Part shown: piece by piece, positions 11,348 to 19,381 of the stretch | Layout of the letters: every line of letters starts with the position of its first letter | Numbering within the stretch: the stretch's first letter is position 1 | NCBI RefSeq assembly: GCF_000060285.1 | Contig: NC_008555.1 | Location: 2,604,001 to 2,668,000, forward strand | DNA length: 64,000 nucleotides | Direction: 5' to 3' | Source: Listeria welshimeri serovar 6b str. SLCC5334 | GTDB taxonomy: Bacteria > Bacillota > Bacilli > Lactobacillales > Listeriaceae | Program-made: the position numbers and the translations under genes | The notes under the pieces: generated by a model | The model's database searches: none | What the model was told of the DNA's origin: nothing | Seen by the model: only the letters and a program-made list of their open reading frames with translations

Positions 11348-11382
11348 AAAAAAATCGGCTAGCCCCAAAATAGGGCCAGCCG
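11348..11382 (-). terminator. Intrinsic terminator after pplA
   Basis: On the minus strand a GC-rich 10-bp stem (CGGCTGGCCC with GGGCTAGCCG, one wobble pair, arms 11356-11365 and 11373-11382) runs straight into ATTTTTTTATC. It lies 24 bases after the pplA stop and should end most pplA transcripts as a short monocistronic mRNA. Confidence 0.88.
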
Positions 11383-11405
11383 TTTTGTACATTTCATCGT
11401 GTTAA

Positions 11406-12305
11406 TTATTCAGCTTCTACTAGGTTGTACACTTTGATTGTGTCAGTGTCGCCATTTTGTGCAGCATTTTGAAGTTGAGCTGCGTAGATTTTGAATTGGT
11501 TAGAAGAGTTAGTAGCACCAGAAACTGTGTCTACTTCAGCAACATCTTGTTTTTCAACAAGAGATTTGTTAAGTGCTGGGATATATTCTTTTGGACCAGT
11601 ACCAGATTTAGCTTTCATGTTTTTCTCATAGTCAGCGTCATCTGATTTAAGTTTACCGTCTTTGTCAACATAGTTGTAATCAGATTTAGTGATTTTGCCG
11701 TCTTTAACGTCCATGCTGAACACTACACGGTAATTGTGTGCGTAGTTTTGTTCTTCTAATTTGTAAGTTCCATCTTCCATTTTAGCTAGGTTGTTGATGG
11801 AAATTGTAGTTGTATCAGCTTTTTGAGCTGCTTGGATTAATTGGTTAGCATAGTTGATGAAAGCGTCAGAAGAATGAGTTGCTCCTGAAACTACTTCTAC
11901 AGATGCTGCAGATTGATTTTTAACTAGAGAATCACTTAATTGTTTTAAGTATTCTTGAGGACCAGTTCCTACTTTATCTTTCATCATTTTTTCGTAGTCT
12001 GCATCTTCGGATTTTAATTTGCCGTCTTTGTTTTTGTAATCGTAGTTAGCTTTTGTGATTTTACCATCTTTAACTTCGATTGACATGAAACCTTTCCAGC
12101 CTTTGTCGTCGAAATTCTTTTCTTCTAATTTGTAAGTACCATCAGTCATAGTACCATCAGTTTTAGCTGTTTTCTTTGTTTCTGTTTGTTTTGTGTCTGT
12201 GCTCTTCTTATCTTTGCTGCTGTCGTCGTTACTACCGCAACCTACTAGTAATAAACTTGAAGCCATTACTACGGTAATACCCATTGCTACTTTTTTCAAT
12301 TTCAT
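11406..12305 (-). CDS. pplA: Surface flavolipoprotein PplA, two FMN-binding repeats
   Basis: The start is the ATG at 12305 (299 residues), because a GGTGGG ribosome binding site lies seven bases upstream; an earlier in-frame GTG overlaps that site. The signal peptide ends in a lipobox with Cys at 23 (LLVGC), then a Lys/Ser/Thr-rich linker to about residue 50. Two homologous FMN-bind-like domains follow. Each opens DGTYKLEE and carries an SGAT flavinylation motif, with the acceptor Thr at about 143 and 265. In Listeria PplA is flavinylated by FmnB and passes electrons to extracellular acceptors, and its signal peptide has been reported as the source of a peptide pheromone. It is transcribed divergently from ndh2. 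Confidence 0.95.
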   Translation of the reverse strand: MKLKKVAMGITVVMASSLLLVGCGSNDDSSKDKKSTDTKQTETKKTAKTDGTMTDGTYKLEEKNFDDKGWKGFMSIEVKDGKITKANYDYKNKDGKLKSEDADYEKMMKDKVGTGPQEYLKQLSDSLVKNQSAASVEVVSGATHSSDAFINYANQLIQAAQKADTTTISINNLAKMEDGTYKLEEQNYAHNYRVVFSMDVKDGKITKSDYNYVDKDGKLKSDDADYEKNMKAKSGTGPKEYIPALNKSLVEKQDVAEVDTVSGATNSSNQFKIYAAQLQNAAQNGDTDTIKVYNLVEAE

Positions 12306-12340
12306 ATTTGCTCCCACCTTTTGTTTTATTAGAACTTTGT

Positions 12341-12360
12341 TTGTGATAACGTGAACACAA
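12341..12360. promoter_or_regulatory. 20-bp imperfect palindrome in the pplA leader
   Basis: TTGTGATAACGTGAACACAA is an imperfect palindrome with 8 of 10 positions symmetric. It lies between the inferred pplA transcription start (about 12394) and the start codon. It resembles a Rex-type or CRP/FNR-type half-site pair (TTGTG...CACAA) but the spacing fits neither consensus, so the regulator is unknown. Confidence 0.45.
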
Positions 12361-12372
12361 GCGAATAGTCTG

Positions 12373-12386
12373 CGAAAGCGATATCA
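12373..12386. promoter_or_regulatory. cre-like site in the pplA leader
   Basis: CGAAAGCGATATCA matches the catabolite-responsive element consensus TGWAANCGNTNWCA at all but the first base. It sits just downstream of the inferred pplA transcription start, where CcpA binding would block elongation. No binding data are available to me. Confidence 0.5.
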
Positions 12387-12400
12387 CTTTTACAATACAA

Positions 12401-12429
12401 ATGATACCACCCGCTCTCCCTTTTGTCTA
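12401..12429 (-). promoter_or_regulatory. Sigma-A promoter of pplA
   Basis: On the minus strand TAGACA (12424-12429) and TATCAT (12401-12406) are separated by 17 bases. This gives a 5' untranslated leader of about 90 bases that contains a cre-like site and a palindrome. Both boxes are near consensus. The rest of this gap up to 12650 is AT-rich with no clear element. Confidence 0.7.
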
Positions 12430-12654
12430 CTGTAATTCTAAAGACATAATTTATCTAATTTTCTAAATAATGACTATTGATGTATAATCATTGCCTCAAA
12501 GCGACATTTTATAGCCAAATAGCAGACAAAAATGCCTAAAAACCTATATATAACAAGGACTTTTAGACTGCTAAATTATATAATATTTGTACAAAGACCT
12601 ATTTTTTGATTTTAGATTAGAATTGTTCTTTACTACCTAGACATTACTAGGAGG

Positions 12655-12682
12655 TTTCTGTTAAACTATGATAGGTTATAAT
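12655..12682 (+). promoter_or_regulatory. Probable promoter of ndh2
   Basis: A perfect TATAAT -10 box is at 12677-12682. The best -35 candidate (TTTCTG, 12655-12660, 16-base spacing) is weak, so the promoter may need an activator. It precedes the ndh2 ribosome binding site (GGAGTTGAGG) by about 50 bases. Confidence 0.5.
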
Positions 12683-12749
12683 AATACTGTGGGGAATTTT
12701 GGACTCATTTTATTTTTGTGAATAAACTTACAAGGAGTTGAGGAAGCAT

Positions 12750-14636
12750 ATGCCTGAAAAGAATATCGTTTTAATTGGGGCAGGTTATGCAGGTGTACAC
12801 GCGGCTAAGAAATTAGCTAAGAAATACAAGAAAGACAAAGACGTTAACATTACATTAATCGATCGTCATTCGTATCACACAATGATGACTGAACTTCACG
12901 AGGTTGCTGGTGGTCGTGTTGAACCAACTGCAATCCAATATGATTTACGTCGCTTGTTTAATAGAACGAAAGTTAATCTTGTAACTGATAACGTGACACA
13001 TGTAGATCATGATAAAAAAGTTGTAACAACAGAACATGGTAGCTACCCATTTGATTACCTAGTACTTGGTATGGGCGGCGAACCTAATGACTTCGGGACT
13101 CCTGGTGTGGGCGAAAACGGCTTTACACTATGGTCTTGGGAAGATTCTGTTAAGTTGCGCAAACATATTGAAGAAACAGTAACAAAAGCATCTCGCGAAC
13201 AAAACGTTGAAAAACGTAAAGCAATGTTAACATTTGTTGTTTGTGGATCTGGATTTACTGGTATTGAAATGGTTGGGGAACTTTTAGAATGGAAAAATCG
13301 CTTAGCTAAAGATAACAAGATTGATCCTTCTGAAATTAAATTGGTTGTAGTAGAAGCTGCTCCAACAATCCTAAACATGCTAGAACGAAGAGATGCTGAC
13401 AAAGCAGAACGTTACATGGTTAAAAAAGGTATTGAAATCATGAAAAACGCGGCTATTGTTGAGGTTAAACCTGACAGCATCGTACTTAAATCTGGCGAAG
13501 AACTTCCAACAAGCACTTTAATTTGGACTGCCGGTGTTCGTGCTAACTCTGATACAAAAGATTACGGCATGGAATCTGCTCGTGCAGGACGTTTGAAAGT
13601 AAACCAATATATGGAAGCAGAAGGTCTTAAAGACGTTTATGTTGTTGGGGACCTAGCTTACTTTGAAGATGAAGAAGGCAAGCCAACTCCGCAAATCGTT
13701 GAAGGTGCTGAACAAACTGCATTAACTGCAGCGAAAAGCATTATTGTTGAAATGAGTGGTACTGGCGAAAAAGAACCTTTCCAAGGTAAATATCATGGTG
13801 TCATGGTATCTATCGGGGCTAAATATGGTGTTGCTCACTTAGGCGGCATGCATTTATCTGGTTGGTTCGCTATTTTAATGAAACATATGGTTAACCTTTA
13901 TTACTTCTTTGGTATTCGTAGTGGTTATTACATGTGGCAATACATTATGCACGAATTCTTCCACATTAAAGATCACCGTAATATCTTCCGTGGCTGGACT
14001 TCTCGCTATGGTAACGTGCTTTGGGTTCTTCCTTTACGTGTATATCTAGGTTGGTTCTGGGTTGACGAAGCGCTATCTAAAATCTACGGTGAAACTACAT
14101 GGGATAAAGTAAGTATTACTAACTTGAAACCTTTATTTAACGGTCTAGGTTCTGATTCTTGGTTAACAGCAACAACTTCCAAAATGCCATTTGAGTGGTT
14201 GCAAAACGCTGCTACTTCTGGTGCTAGTCAAGCTGCCGGAGATGCTGCTGGGGCTGCTGCAACAAATGTATCACCTCCAATCCTTGGACATATGCCTGGT
14301 TGGTTCGAATGGATCATGAAACTTCTAATGCCAAACCTTGACGTTGCACTAGTAATGCAAAAAGTAGTTCCTTTTGTTGAACTTGCAATTGGTCTTGCTA
14401 TGGTTGTTGGTCTATTCACTTGGCTTGTAAGTATCGGAAGTGCTGGATTCCTAGTAATGTTCACTCTAAGCGCTATGCTTGGTTGGGACAAATTCTGGGC
14501 GTTACCAGCTTCTATCGCACTTCTAAATGGCGCTGGACGTACATTTGGTCTTGATTACTGGGCTGTTCCATGGTTCCAAAAACATCTTGGTCACTGGTGG
14601 TACGGTAAGCCAAAATCCGTTTACAGAGACAAGTAA
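12750..14636 (+). CDS. ndh2: Type II NADH dehydrogenase of the EET pathway, with C-terminal membrane domain
   Basis: The protein is 628 residues from the ATG at 12750. It is much longer than an ordinary NDH-2 (about 400). Residues 1 to about 390 form the two-dinucleotide-domain flavoprotein: FAD site IVLIGAGYAGVHAAKKL, NAD site VVCGSGFTGIEMVGEL, and the second FAD contact VYVVGDLAYF. The remaining 230 or so residues hold several hydrophobic helices (for example VELAIGLAMVVGLFTWLVSI) resembling DoxX-type membrane domains. In Listeria Ndh2 feeds NADH electrons to the demethylmenaquinone made by DmkA and DmkB. An in-frame TTG lies four codons upstream but overlaps the ribosome binding site. Confidence 0.95.
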   Translation: MPEKNIVLIGAGYAGVHAAKKLAKKYKKDKDVNITLIDRHSYHTMMTELHEVAGGRVEPTAIQYDLRRLFNRTKVNLVTDNVTHVDHDKKVVTTEHGSYPFDYLVLGMGGEPNDFGTPGVGENGFTLWSWEDSVKLRKHIEETVTKASREQNVEKRKAMLTFVVCGSGFTGIEMVGELLEWKNRLAKDNKIDPSEIKLVVVEAAPTILNMLERRDADKAERYMVKKGIEIMKNAAIVEVKPDSIVLKSGEELPTSTLIWTAGVRANSDTKDYGMESARAGRLKVNQYMEAEGLKDVYVVGDLAYFEDEEGKPTPQIVEGAEQTALTAAKSIIVEMSGTGEKEPFQGKYHGVMVSIGAKYGVAHLGGMHLSGWFAILMKHMVNLYYFFGIRSGYYMWQYIMHEFFHIKDHRNIFRGWTSRYGNVLWVLPLRVYLGWFWVDEALSKIYGETTWDKVSITNLKPLFNGLGSDSWLTATTSKMPFEWLQNAATSGASQAAGDAAGAAATNVSPPILGHMPGWFEWIMKLLMPNLDVALVMQKVVPFVELAIGLAMVVGLFTWLVSIGSAGFLVMFTLSAMLGWDKFWALPASIALLNGAGRTFGLDYWAVPWFQKHLGHWWYGKPKSVYRDK

Positions 14637-14667
14637 TTTAGTTAGTTAAATTTTTCAAATTAAAAAT

Positions 14668-14718
14668 CGGGAGTGCATCCAAAAGCCAGTTTTGGCATAG
14701 GAGGTGCTTCCGTTTTTA
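14668..14718 (+). terminator. Intrinsic terminator after ndh2
   Basis: An imperfect stem of about 13 bp (arms 14668-14680 and 14700-14712, with wobbles and one mismatch) is followed by TTTTTATT. It separates ndh2 from the eetA-eetB-dmkA transcript. Confidence 0.75.
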
Positions 14719-14813
14719 TTATTTGTTTATTTTTATGAACTTTTTCCTATTATATTTAGGCGTTATCCTTTAAAATAGGATTTGTACATGAGATTTTGAA
14801 AGGAGGCAATGCG

Positions 14814-15248
14814 GTGAGAAAGTACTTTTATATGGTGAAGCGCTGGGATATTATTATTATTTTATCTCTTTGTCTACTTTCATTTTTGCCGATTGCTATT
14901 TTTTCCTATGTAAAAGCGAATGAACCTGCTCCGGCTAGCGGAAAAAAAGAGCTTGTTGCGGTTATTTCTGTTGATAATAAAGAATATAAAACTGTGACAC
15001 TTACTGGACATAAAGGAACGGAAAGCTTTGATGTGAAACAACCAGACGGACATACGAACACGATTGAGGTTTCTGGAGAAGAAATCCGAATCAGTAAAGC
15101 TAACTGTAACGATCAGGTGTGTGTTCGAACTGGAGCAATTGACAAACAAGGTGATACAGTCGTTTGCCTTCCACATAAATTAGTAATTGAAGTAAAAGCG
15201 AGTGACGGGAGTTCAGGCGATGCAGATGATCCAATTATCTCTTCCTGA
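14814..15248 (+). CDS. eetA: EetA, membrane-anchored NusG-II-domain protein
   Basis: The start is the GTG at 14814 because AAGGAGG lies eight bases upstream; this gives 144 residues. One N-terminal membrane helix (IIIILSLCLLSFLPIAIFSYV) anchors a small extracytoplasmic domain. That domain has the NusG domain II pattern with three cysteines, seen as ANCNDQVCVRTGAI and VVCLPHKLVIE. The family is often found next to EetB-like membrane proteins. In Listeria EetA is needed for EET, but its biochemical step is not defined. The Cys pattern could bind a metal or cluster; that is inference. Confidence 0.9.
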   Translation: MRKYFYMVKRWDIIIILSLCLLSFLPIAIFSYVKANEPAPASGKKELVAVISVDNKEYKTVTLTGHKGTESFDVKQPDGHTNTIEVSGEEIRISKANCNDQVCVRTGAIDKQGDTVVCLPHKLVIEVKASDGSSGDADDPIISS

Positions 15249-15279
15249 CCTTATCTCTAATAGATAGGAAAGTGTTTCT

Positions 15280-15822
15280 ATGACAAAAAATAGACGATTA
15301 GTATATATAGCGCTTCTGGCTGCACAAGCTGTTGTCATTAGTTTGCTTGAAAGAGCCATTCCGTTTCCATTCGCATTTGCTCCTGGGGCGAAACTTGGAC
15401 TTGCTAATATTATTACTTGTATTTCGCTTTATACGTTATCAGCAAAAGATACATTTATGATAATCTGTATTAGATTAGTATTATCCACTTTGCTTGGCGG
15501 AACTATTTCCACATTTATGTATAGTGCGGCGGGAGCTATCTTGAGTTTTCTTGGGATGTGGCTTGTACAACAACTTGGGCCGAAACGTGTGAGCATTATT
15601 GGCGTTAGTGTTACCGGTGGGATTTTACATAACGTCGGTCAACTTGTTATCGCCAGTTGGATTGCTGGTACTTGGTCGGTTATGCTTTATTTGCCAGTAC
15701 TATCTTTTATCGGTATTCTTTCTGGAATCGCGGTTGGTATTGCGGCAAACTACTTGCTTAAAAATGTCCAAACTTTGCGGATGTTCGCTGATGCTAAACA
15801 AAGTCAAGCAGCACAAAAATAA
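15280..15822 (+). CDS. eetB: EetB, Gx-transporter / heptaprenyl-synthase-component-I-like membrane protein
   Basis: This 180-residue, five-to-six-helix membrane protein belongs to the family long labelled heptaprenyl diphosphate synthase component I (Gx transporter). It resembles ECF S-components. The N-terminal RRLVYIALLAAQAVVISLLE and FAPGAKLGLANIITC segments are typical. It lies 31 bases after eetA and 21 bases before dmkA. It is required for EET in Listeria. Because it is always next to a prenyl synthase, it could act in quinone or flavin handling, but no substrate is shown by the sequence. Confidence 0.9.
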   Translation: MTKNRRLVYIALLAAQAVVISLLERAIPFPFAFAPGAKLGLANIITCISLYTLSAKDTFMIICIRLVLSTLLGGTISTFMYSAAGAILSFLGMWLVQQLGPKRVSIIGVSVTGGILHNVGQLVIASWIAGTWSVMLYLPVLSFIGILSGIAVGIAANYLLKNVQTLRMFADAKQSQAAQK

Positions 15823-15843
15823 CTTTAAAAAAAGGAGTTCAAT

Positions 15844-16824
15844 ATGCAACTTCATGCTATGTGGGATGATTATCCTGCACTTTCTAAAGATTTACAAGAA
15901 GTCTTACAAACAATTGAAAAAAACATTCAAATTCGAGATAAACACGTAGAAAAGAACGTGAAAGATTTGATTCACGCTGGTGGAAAACTGCTGCGCCCTG
16001 CTTTTGCACTTCTTTCTGCTCAAGCTGGCCCTGAGTTTGATAAAGAACGCGCGGTTTCTATCGCAGCTGCTCTTGAAGTGCTCCATATGGCGACCTTAAT
16101 CCACGATGATGTTGTTGATGATTCCCCATTACGCCGCGGTATCCCAACGATTCATTCTAAATACGGACGTAATTATGCGGTTTATACAGGAGATTATTTA
16201 TTCTGTATTTGTTTCAAAATACTATCCGCGCATGCTTCTTCCGTTGAAAATATCGAATTTAACAGTAAAAATATCGAAAAGATTTTAATGGGTGAATTGG
16301 ATCAAATGCGCACAAGTTATAAAATGAATGTAACCGTCCGTGAATATTTAACACGTATTTCTGGTAAAACTGCCCAACTGTTTGCGCTTAGTTGTTATTC
16401 TGGAGCAACTGGTAGTAAAGCATCACGTATGACTGTAGCAAAATGTTATAATATTGGTCATTATCTTGGCATGGCTTTTCAAATTATTGATGATGTACTT
16501 GATTATACAAGTACAGATGCAGGGTTAGGAAAACCAGTTTTAAATGATATGAAACAAGGAATTTATTCACTACCACTTATTTATGCAATGAAAGGACACT
16601 TGGCTGAATTTGAGCCACTTCTTTCTCAAAAATTAGATATGACTGACGATGCTTCTGAACAGGTTTTAGCACTTATTTCTAAATATAATGGTGTCGAACA
16701 GGCATTCAAACTTGCAAATAAATATACGAATAAAGCTCTTCGTGAAATCAAAAAATTACCAGCTGGCGTATATCGTGATGATATGTACCGCTTGACGAAA
16801 AGTATTTTAGATAGAGAAATCTAA
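15844..16824 (+). CDS. dmkA: Polyprenyl diphosphate synthase for the EET quinone
   Basis: This 326-residue trans-prenyl synthase has both Asp-rich motifs: LIHDDVVDDSPLRRG near residue 85 and FQIIDDVLDYTSTDAGLGKP near residue 215. The K-x-x-R of the first region (GGKLLRPAF) is also present. It should extend FPP to a long-chain diphosphate used by DmkB. It is a HepT/HepS-II homologue, so by sequence alone it could be the general menaquinone-chain synthase; its position in the EET operon favours DmkA. An AAAGGAG site precedes the ATG. Confidence 0.93.
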   Translation: MQLHAMWDDYPALSKDLQEVLQTIEKNIQIRDKHVEKNVKDLIHAGGKLLRPAFALLSAQAGPEFDKERAVSIAAALEVLHMATLIHDDVVDDSPLRRGIPTIHSKYGRNYAVYTGDYLFCICFKILSAHASSVENIEFNSKNIEKILMGELDQMRTSYKMNVTVREYLTRISGKTAQLFALSCYSGATGSKASRMTVAKCYNIGHYLGMAFQIIDDVLDYTSTDAGLGKPVLNDMKQGIYSLPLIYAMKGHLAEFEPLLSQKLDMTDDASEQVLALISKYNGVEQAFKLANKYTNKALREIKKLPAGVYRDDMYRLTKSILDREI

Positions 16825-16828
16825 GCCG

Positions 16829-16868
16829 TTTAGAACAATGCTCCTTACTTCTTGAGTTTTGTTCTAAA
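16829..16868 (+). terminator. Weak hairpin terminator after dmkA
   Basis: A 10-bp perfect stem (TTTAGAACAA at 16829-16838, TTGTTCTAAA at 16859-16868) with a 20-base loop follows the dmkA stop. The trailing tract is only TTTCCC, so termination may be partial and the next gene may be read through. Confidence 0.45.
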
Positions 16869-16914
16869 TTTCCCACTCATTTGTGAAAATACAAACATGA
16901 AAGCGTGATTAAAC

Positions 16915-18246
16915 GTGATTCAATTTTTAAAATTTGTCATACTTCTCCTTATATCTTCTTCTTTATTTGGGTGCAGTTCAACAAGCGACAAGACAGAAAA
17001 AATTACCGCTCCCATTGAAAAAGATCAAGATTTATCCATAATTGAAACAACAGATGTTCATTATTTTGCACCGTCTTTAACTGATAATGGAGCAGCTTTT
17101 AAACAATATGTTGCAGCTGGCGATGGAAAACAACTAGCTTATAGTGATGAAATAACTGATGCTTTTTTAGAGGATGTGGAAGCGAAGAAAACCGATGTTT
17201 TAATTATTAGCGGTGATTTAACTAACAATGGAGAAAAAACGAGCCACGAAGAACTAGCGAAAAAATTAGCTCAAGTGGAAAAAGCAGGCACACAAGTGTT
17301 TGTTGTCCCTGGTAATCATGATATTAATAATCCTTGGGCACGTAAATTTGAAAAAGATAAACAATTACCGACTGACACTATTACACCAACAGATTTTAGT
17401 AAAATTTACGGAGATTTTGGCTACAAGGACGCTATTTCAAGTGATGATTTTTCGCTAAGTTATTTAGCCGCTCCATCTTCCAAAGTTTGGTTGCTCATGC
17501 TCGACACAGCCATTTATAAAACAAATATGCAACAAGGTACACCTACAACAGAGGGTGGTTTAACGACTGGAACACTCGATTGGGTGAAAGAATGTAGCAC
17601 ACTTGCGGAGAAAAATGGTGCAAAACTTATCCCAGTAATGCATCATAATTTAACTAATCATAGTGATGTGATTCAACGAGGCTTTACTATTAACTATAAT
17701 CAACAAGTAATTGATACACTTACAGCTGGGAATATGGAATTTTCTCTTAGCGGACATATCCACACTCAAAACATCCGCACAGCTAAAAGCACGGATGGCA
17801 AAGAAATCACTGATATCGTAACAAATGCGCTTTCTGTTTATCCACATAAATACGGTAATATAACTTATAGCGCTAAAAATAAAAACTTCACTTATCAATC
17901 ACAAAAGCTCGATATAGAAAGTTGGGCAAAAGAGCACGGGAAAACCGATAAAAACCTGCTTAATTTTGATCAATTTGATTATGATACTTTTTATAATAGT
18001 GGCTATGATAAAGCAATAATGGATTTAATGACAAGTGATGCTTACAAAACCTACAGTCAATCAGATAAAGAAAAAATGGCAGATACAATGGGCTTAAATA
18101 ACATGTATTTCTTCGCCGGAACTGCACCTCCAAAATCTGCAGGAATGGCTTTATGGGATTCTGCGCCTAATTCATTTTTGAAAGACTATGTCTTAAGTAC
18201 TTCTAATCCACCTAAAAATAGTAATGACTATTATGTGAGCCCTTAA
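16915..18246 (+). CDS. Lipoprotein metallophosphoesterase (cyclic-nucleotide-phosphodiesterase-like, Lmo2642 type)
   Basis: The 443-residue product starts at a GTG and has a lipoprotein signal with Cys at 20 (SSLFGC). The calcineurin-like metallophosphoesterase motifs come in order: TTDVHYF, ISGDLTNNGEK, VPGNHDINNP, MHHNLTNHSD and SGHIHTQNI. Together these supply the Asp, Asn and His ligands for two metals. It should act outside the membrane on a phosphate ester. The L. monocytogenes homologue has been annotated as a cyclic-nucleotide phosphodiesterase and its structure was solved; the natural substrate is uncertain. The ribosome binding site is weak. It follows the EET genes on the same strand but has no known EET role. 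Confidence 0.85.
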   Translation: MIQFLKFVILLLISSSLFGCSSTSDKTEKITAPIEKDQDLSIIETTDVHYFAPSLTDNGAAFKQYVAAGDGKQLAYSDEITDAFLEDVEAKKTDVLIISGDLTNNGEKTSHEELAKKLAQVEKAGTQVFVVPGNHDINNPWARKFEKDKQLPTDTITPTDFSKIYGDFGYKDAISSDDFSLSYLAAPSSKVWLLMLDTAIYKTNMQQGTPTTEGGLTTGTLDWVKECSTLAEKNGAKLIPVMHHNLTNHSDVIQRGFTINYNQQVIDTLTAGNMEFSLSGHIHTQNIRTAKSTDGKEITDIVTNALSVYPHKYGNITYSAKNKNFTYQSQKLDIESWAKEHGKTDKNLLNFDQFDYDTFYNSGYDKAIMDLMTSDAYKTYSQSDKEKMADTMGLNNMYFFAGTAPPKSAGMALWDSAPNSFLKDYVLSTSNPPKNSNDYYVSP

Positions 18247-18289
18247 AAAACAACCCTTGTGAGCATGAAAAGTTCACAAGGGTTGTTTT
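18247..18289. terminator. Bidirectional terminator between convergent genes
   Basis: A 16-bp perfect stem (AAAACAACCCTTGTGA at 18247-18262, TCACAAGGGTTGTTTT at 18274-18289) with an 11-base loop lies between the phosphoesterase and the DUF4003 gene and can serve both strands. Confidence 0.92.
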
Positions 18290-18291
18290 TA

Positions 18292-19278
18292 TTAACTTGA
18301 AGCTGCTGCTGCACTCGCCGCGGCTGCTGCACTTACTGCTGCCGCTTGTTCCATAGCAATTAAAATATGCACATTGACCATTAATCCTTCTAATTGTTCC
18401 TTACTCATTTGGCCCGATTGTTTTTCTGTGTATAGGCTTATCGCAAGAGCTGTAACGAATTCACGTCCAAATCGTAATCCAGGTTGCTTTTGGAGTTCAT
18501 CAATTAGATTTACTAAACCAGAGTCAATTTTTCGCCCGTCCATTACAAATGCCAAAATTCCGATGCTCGAATAATGTAATGGTTTCACTTTGACTCCTTT
18601 TTGGCGCAATTCTTCTACTACATTATCTACTCTTCTGATGAATTTACTGTCCTTTTCACCGTACAAAAGCGTGCCTGTTGTTGCTAAAAATTGTAAACTA
18701 TCATTCTTCCGAAAACCTTTAGCCGCAAATTCTTGGAAATAATATTCCGTTACATCAGCCAATTTCGCGGTATTTTCTTCTGGGAGATTAGCTAAGAAAA
18801 CGGCTGTCGCGACATCTTCACTTTTAGTTAAAAATGGATGATCTTTTTTGAAAAGTTGGTGGATGACTTTCGCTTTTTTAGCTGTCATAGTTGGATTTTC
18901 TGATTCTAGCAACAAATAAGCTGCAAAATAAGTGTACTCGGAGCGCTTAAAACCAGCTTCCACTAGCGTATTATAATTGGAAATCACTTGTCGAACACTT
19001 TCCGTACTGGCATTATCAAAAGCCATCAACAACCCAACAAGAGATGCACGAACATTACTATTTAATGCTGTAAAAAAACCTAATTGTTGCTTCATTTCTT
19101 TATTAATTACATAGAATTTTTCTGAATTAACGATTTCATCATTTCCTGCAAAAAGTCGAGCAATTAGAAACCGAATCCGTTTATCAATAAAACTAACACC
19201 ACTCGTTTTCACTAAATCATAGTTCTTCATCAATAATTTCGTTGCTTGTTCGCTATCAAATGCAAATGTCGAATCCAT
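18292..19278 (-). CDS. DUF4003 family protein with alanine-rich tail
   Basis: This 328-residue soluble protein starts at the ATG at 19278, with GGAG eight bases upstream; an earlier GTG is too close to that site. It matches the DUF4003 family of Firmicutes, of unknown function. It looks all-helical, with repeated Leu/Ala-rich segments. The last 20 or so residues are almost only Ala and Ser (AAAVSAAAAASAAAASS), a low-complexity tail that is not obviously a membrane anchor. It is transcribed alone between two terminators. Confidence 0.75.
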   Translation of the reverse strand: MDSTFAFDSEQATKLLMKNYDLVKTSGVSFIDKRIRFLIARLFAGNDEIVNSEKFYVINKEMKQQLGFFTALNSNVRASLVGLLMAFDNASTESVRQVISNYNTLVEAGFKRSEYTYFAAYLLLESENPTMTAKKAKVIHQLFKKDHPFLTKSEDVATAVFLANLPEENTAKLADVTEYYFQEFAAKGFRKNDSLQFLATTGTLLYGEKDSKFIRRVDNVVEELRQKGVKVKPLHYSSIGILAFVMDGRKIDSGLVNLIDELQKQPGLRFGREFVTALAISLYTEKQSGQMSKEQLEGLMVNVHILIAMEQAAAVSAAAAASAAAASS

Positions 19279-19348
19279 CGGCCACACTCCTTCTTAATTT
19301 ATAATAGTTCAATTATATCGTATTCCTCAGAAATACACTAAATAAAAT

Positions 19349-19378
19349 AAAAAAAGTCTAGACAGCTAGACTTTTTTT
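19349..19378. terminator. Terminator after the SIS-domain gene
   Basis: A 9-bp stem (AAAGTCTAG and CTAGACTTT) with an ACAG loop is flanked by A-runs and T-runs and acts on either strand. It closes the minus-strand PTS/lactonase operon. Confidence 0.85.
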
Positions 19379-19381
19379 ATT

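Noticed and set aside
12467-12495. FNR-like TTGAT...ATCA repeat between pplA and ndh2
   Set aside because: The half-site spacing does not match the FNR N4 consensus and the region is very AT-rich, so chance is likely.
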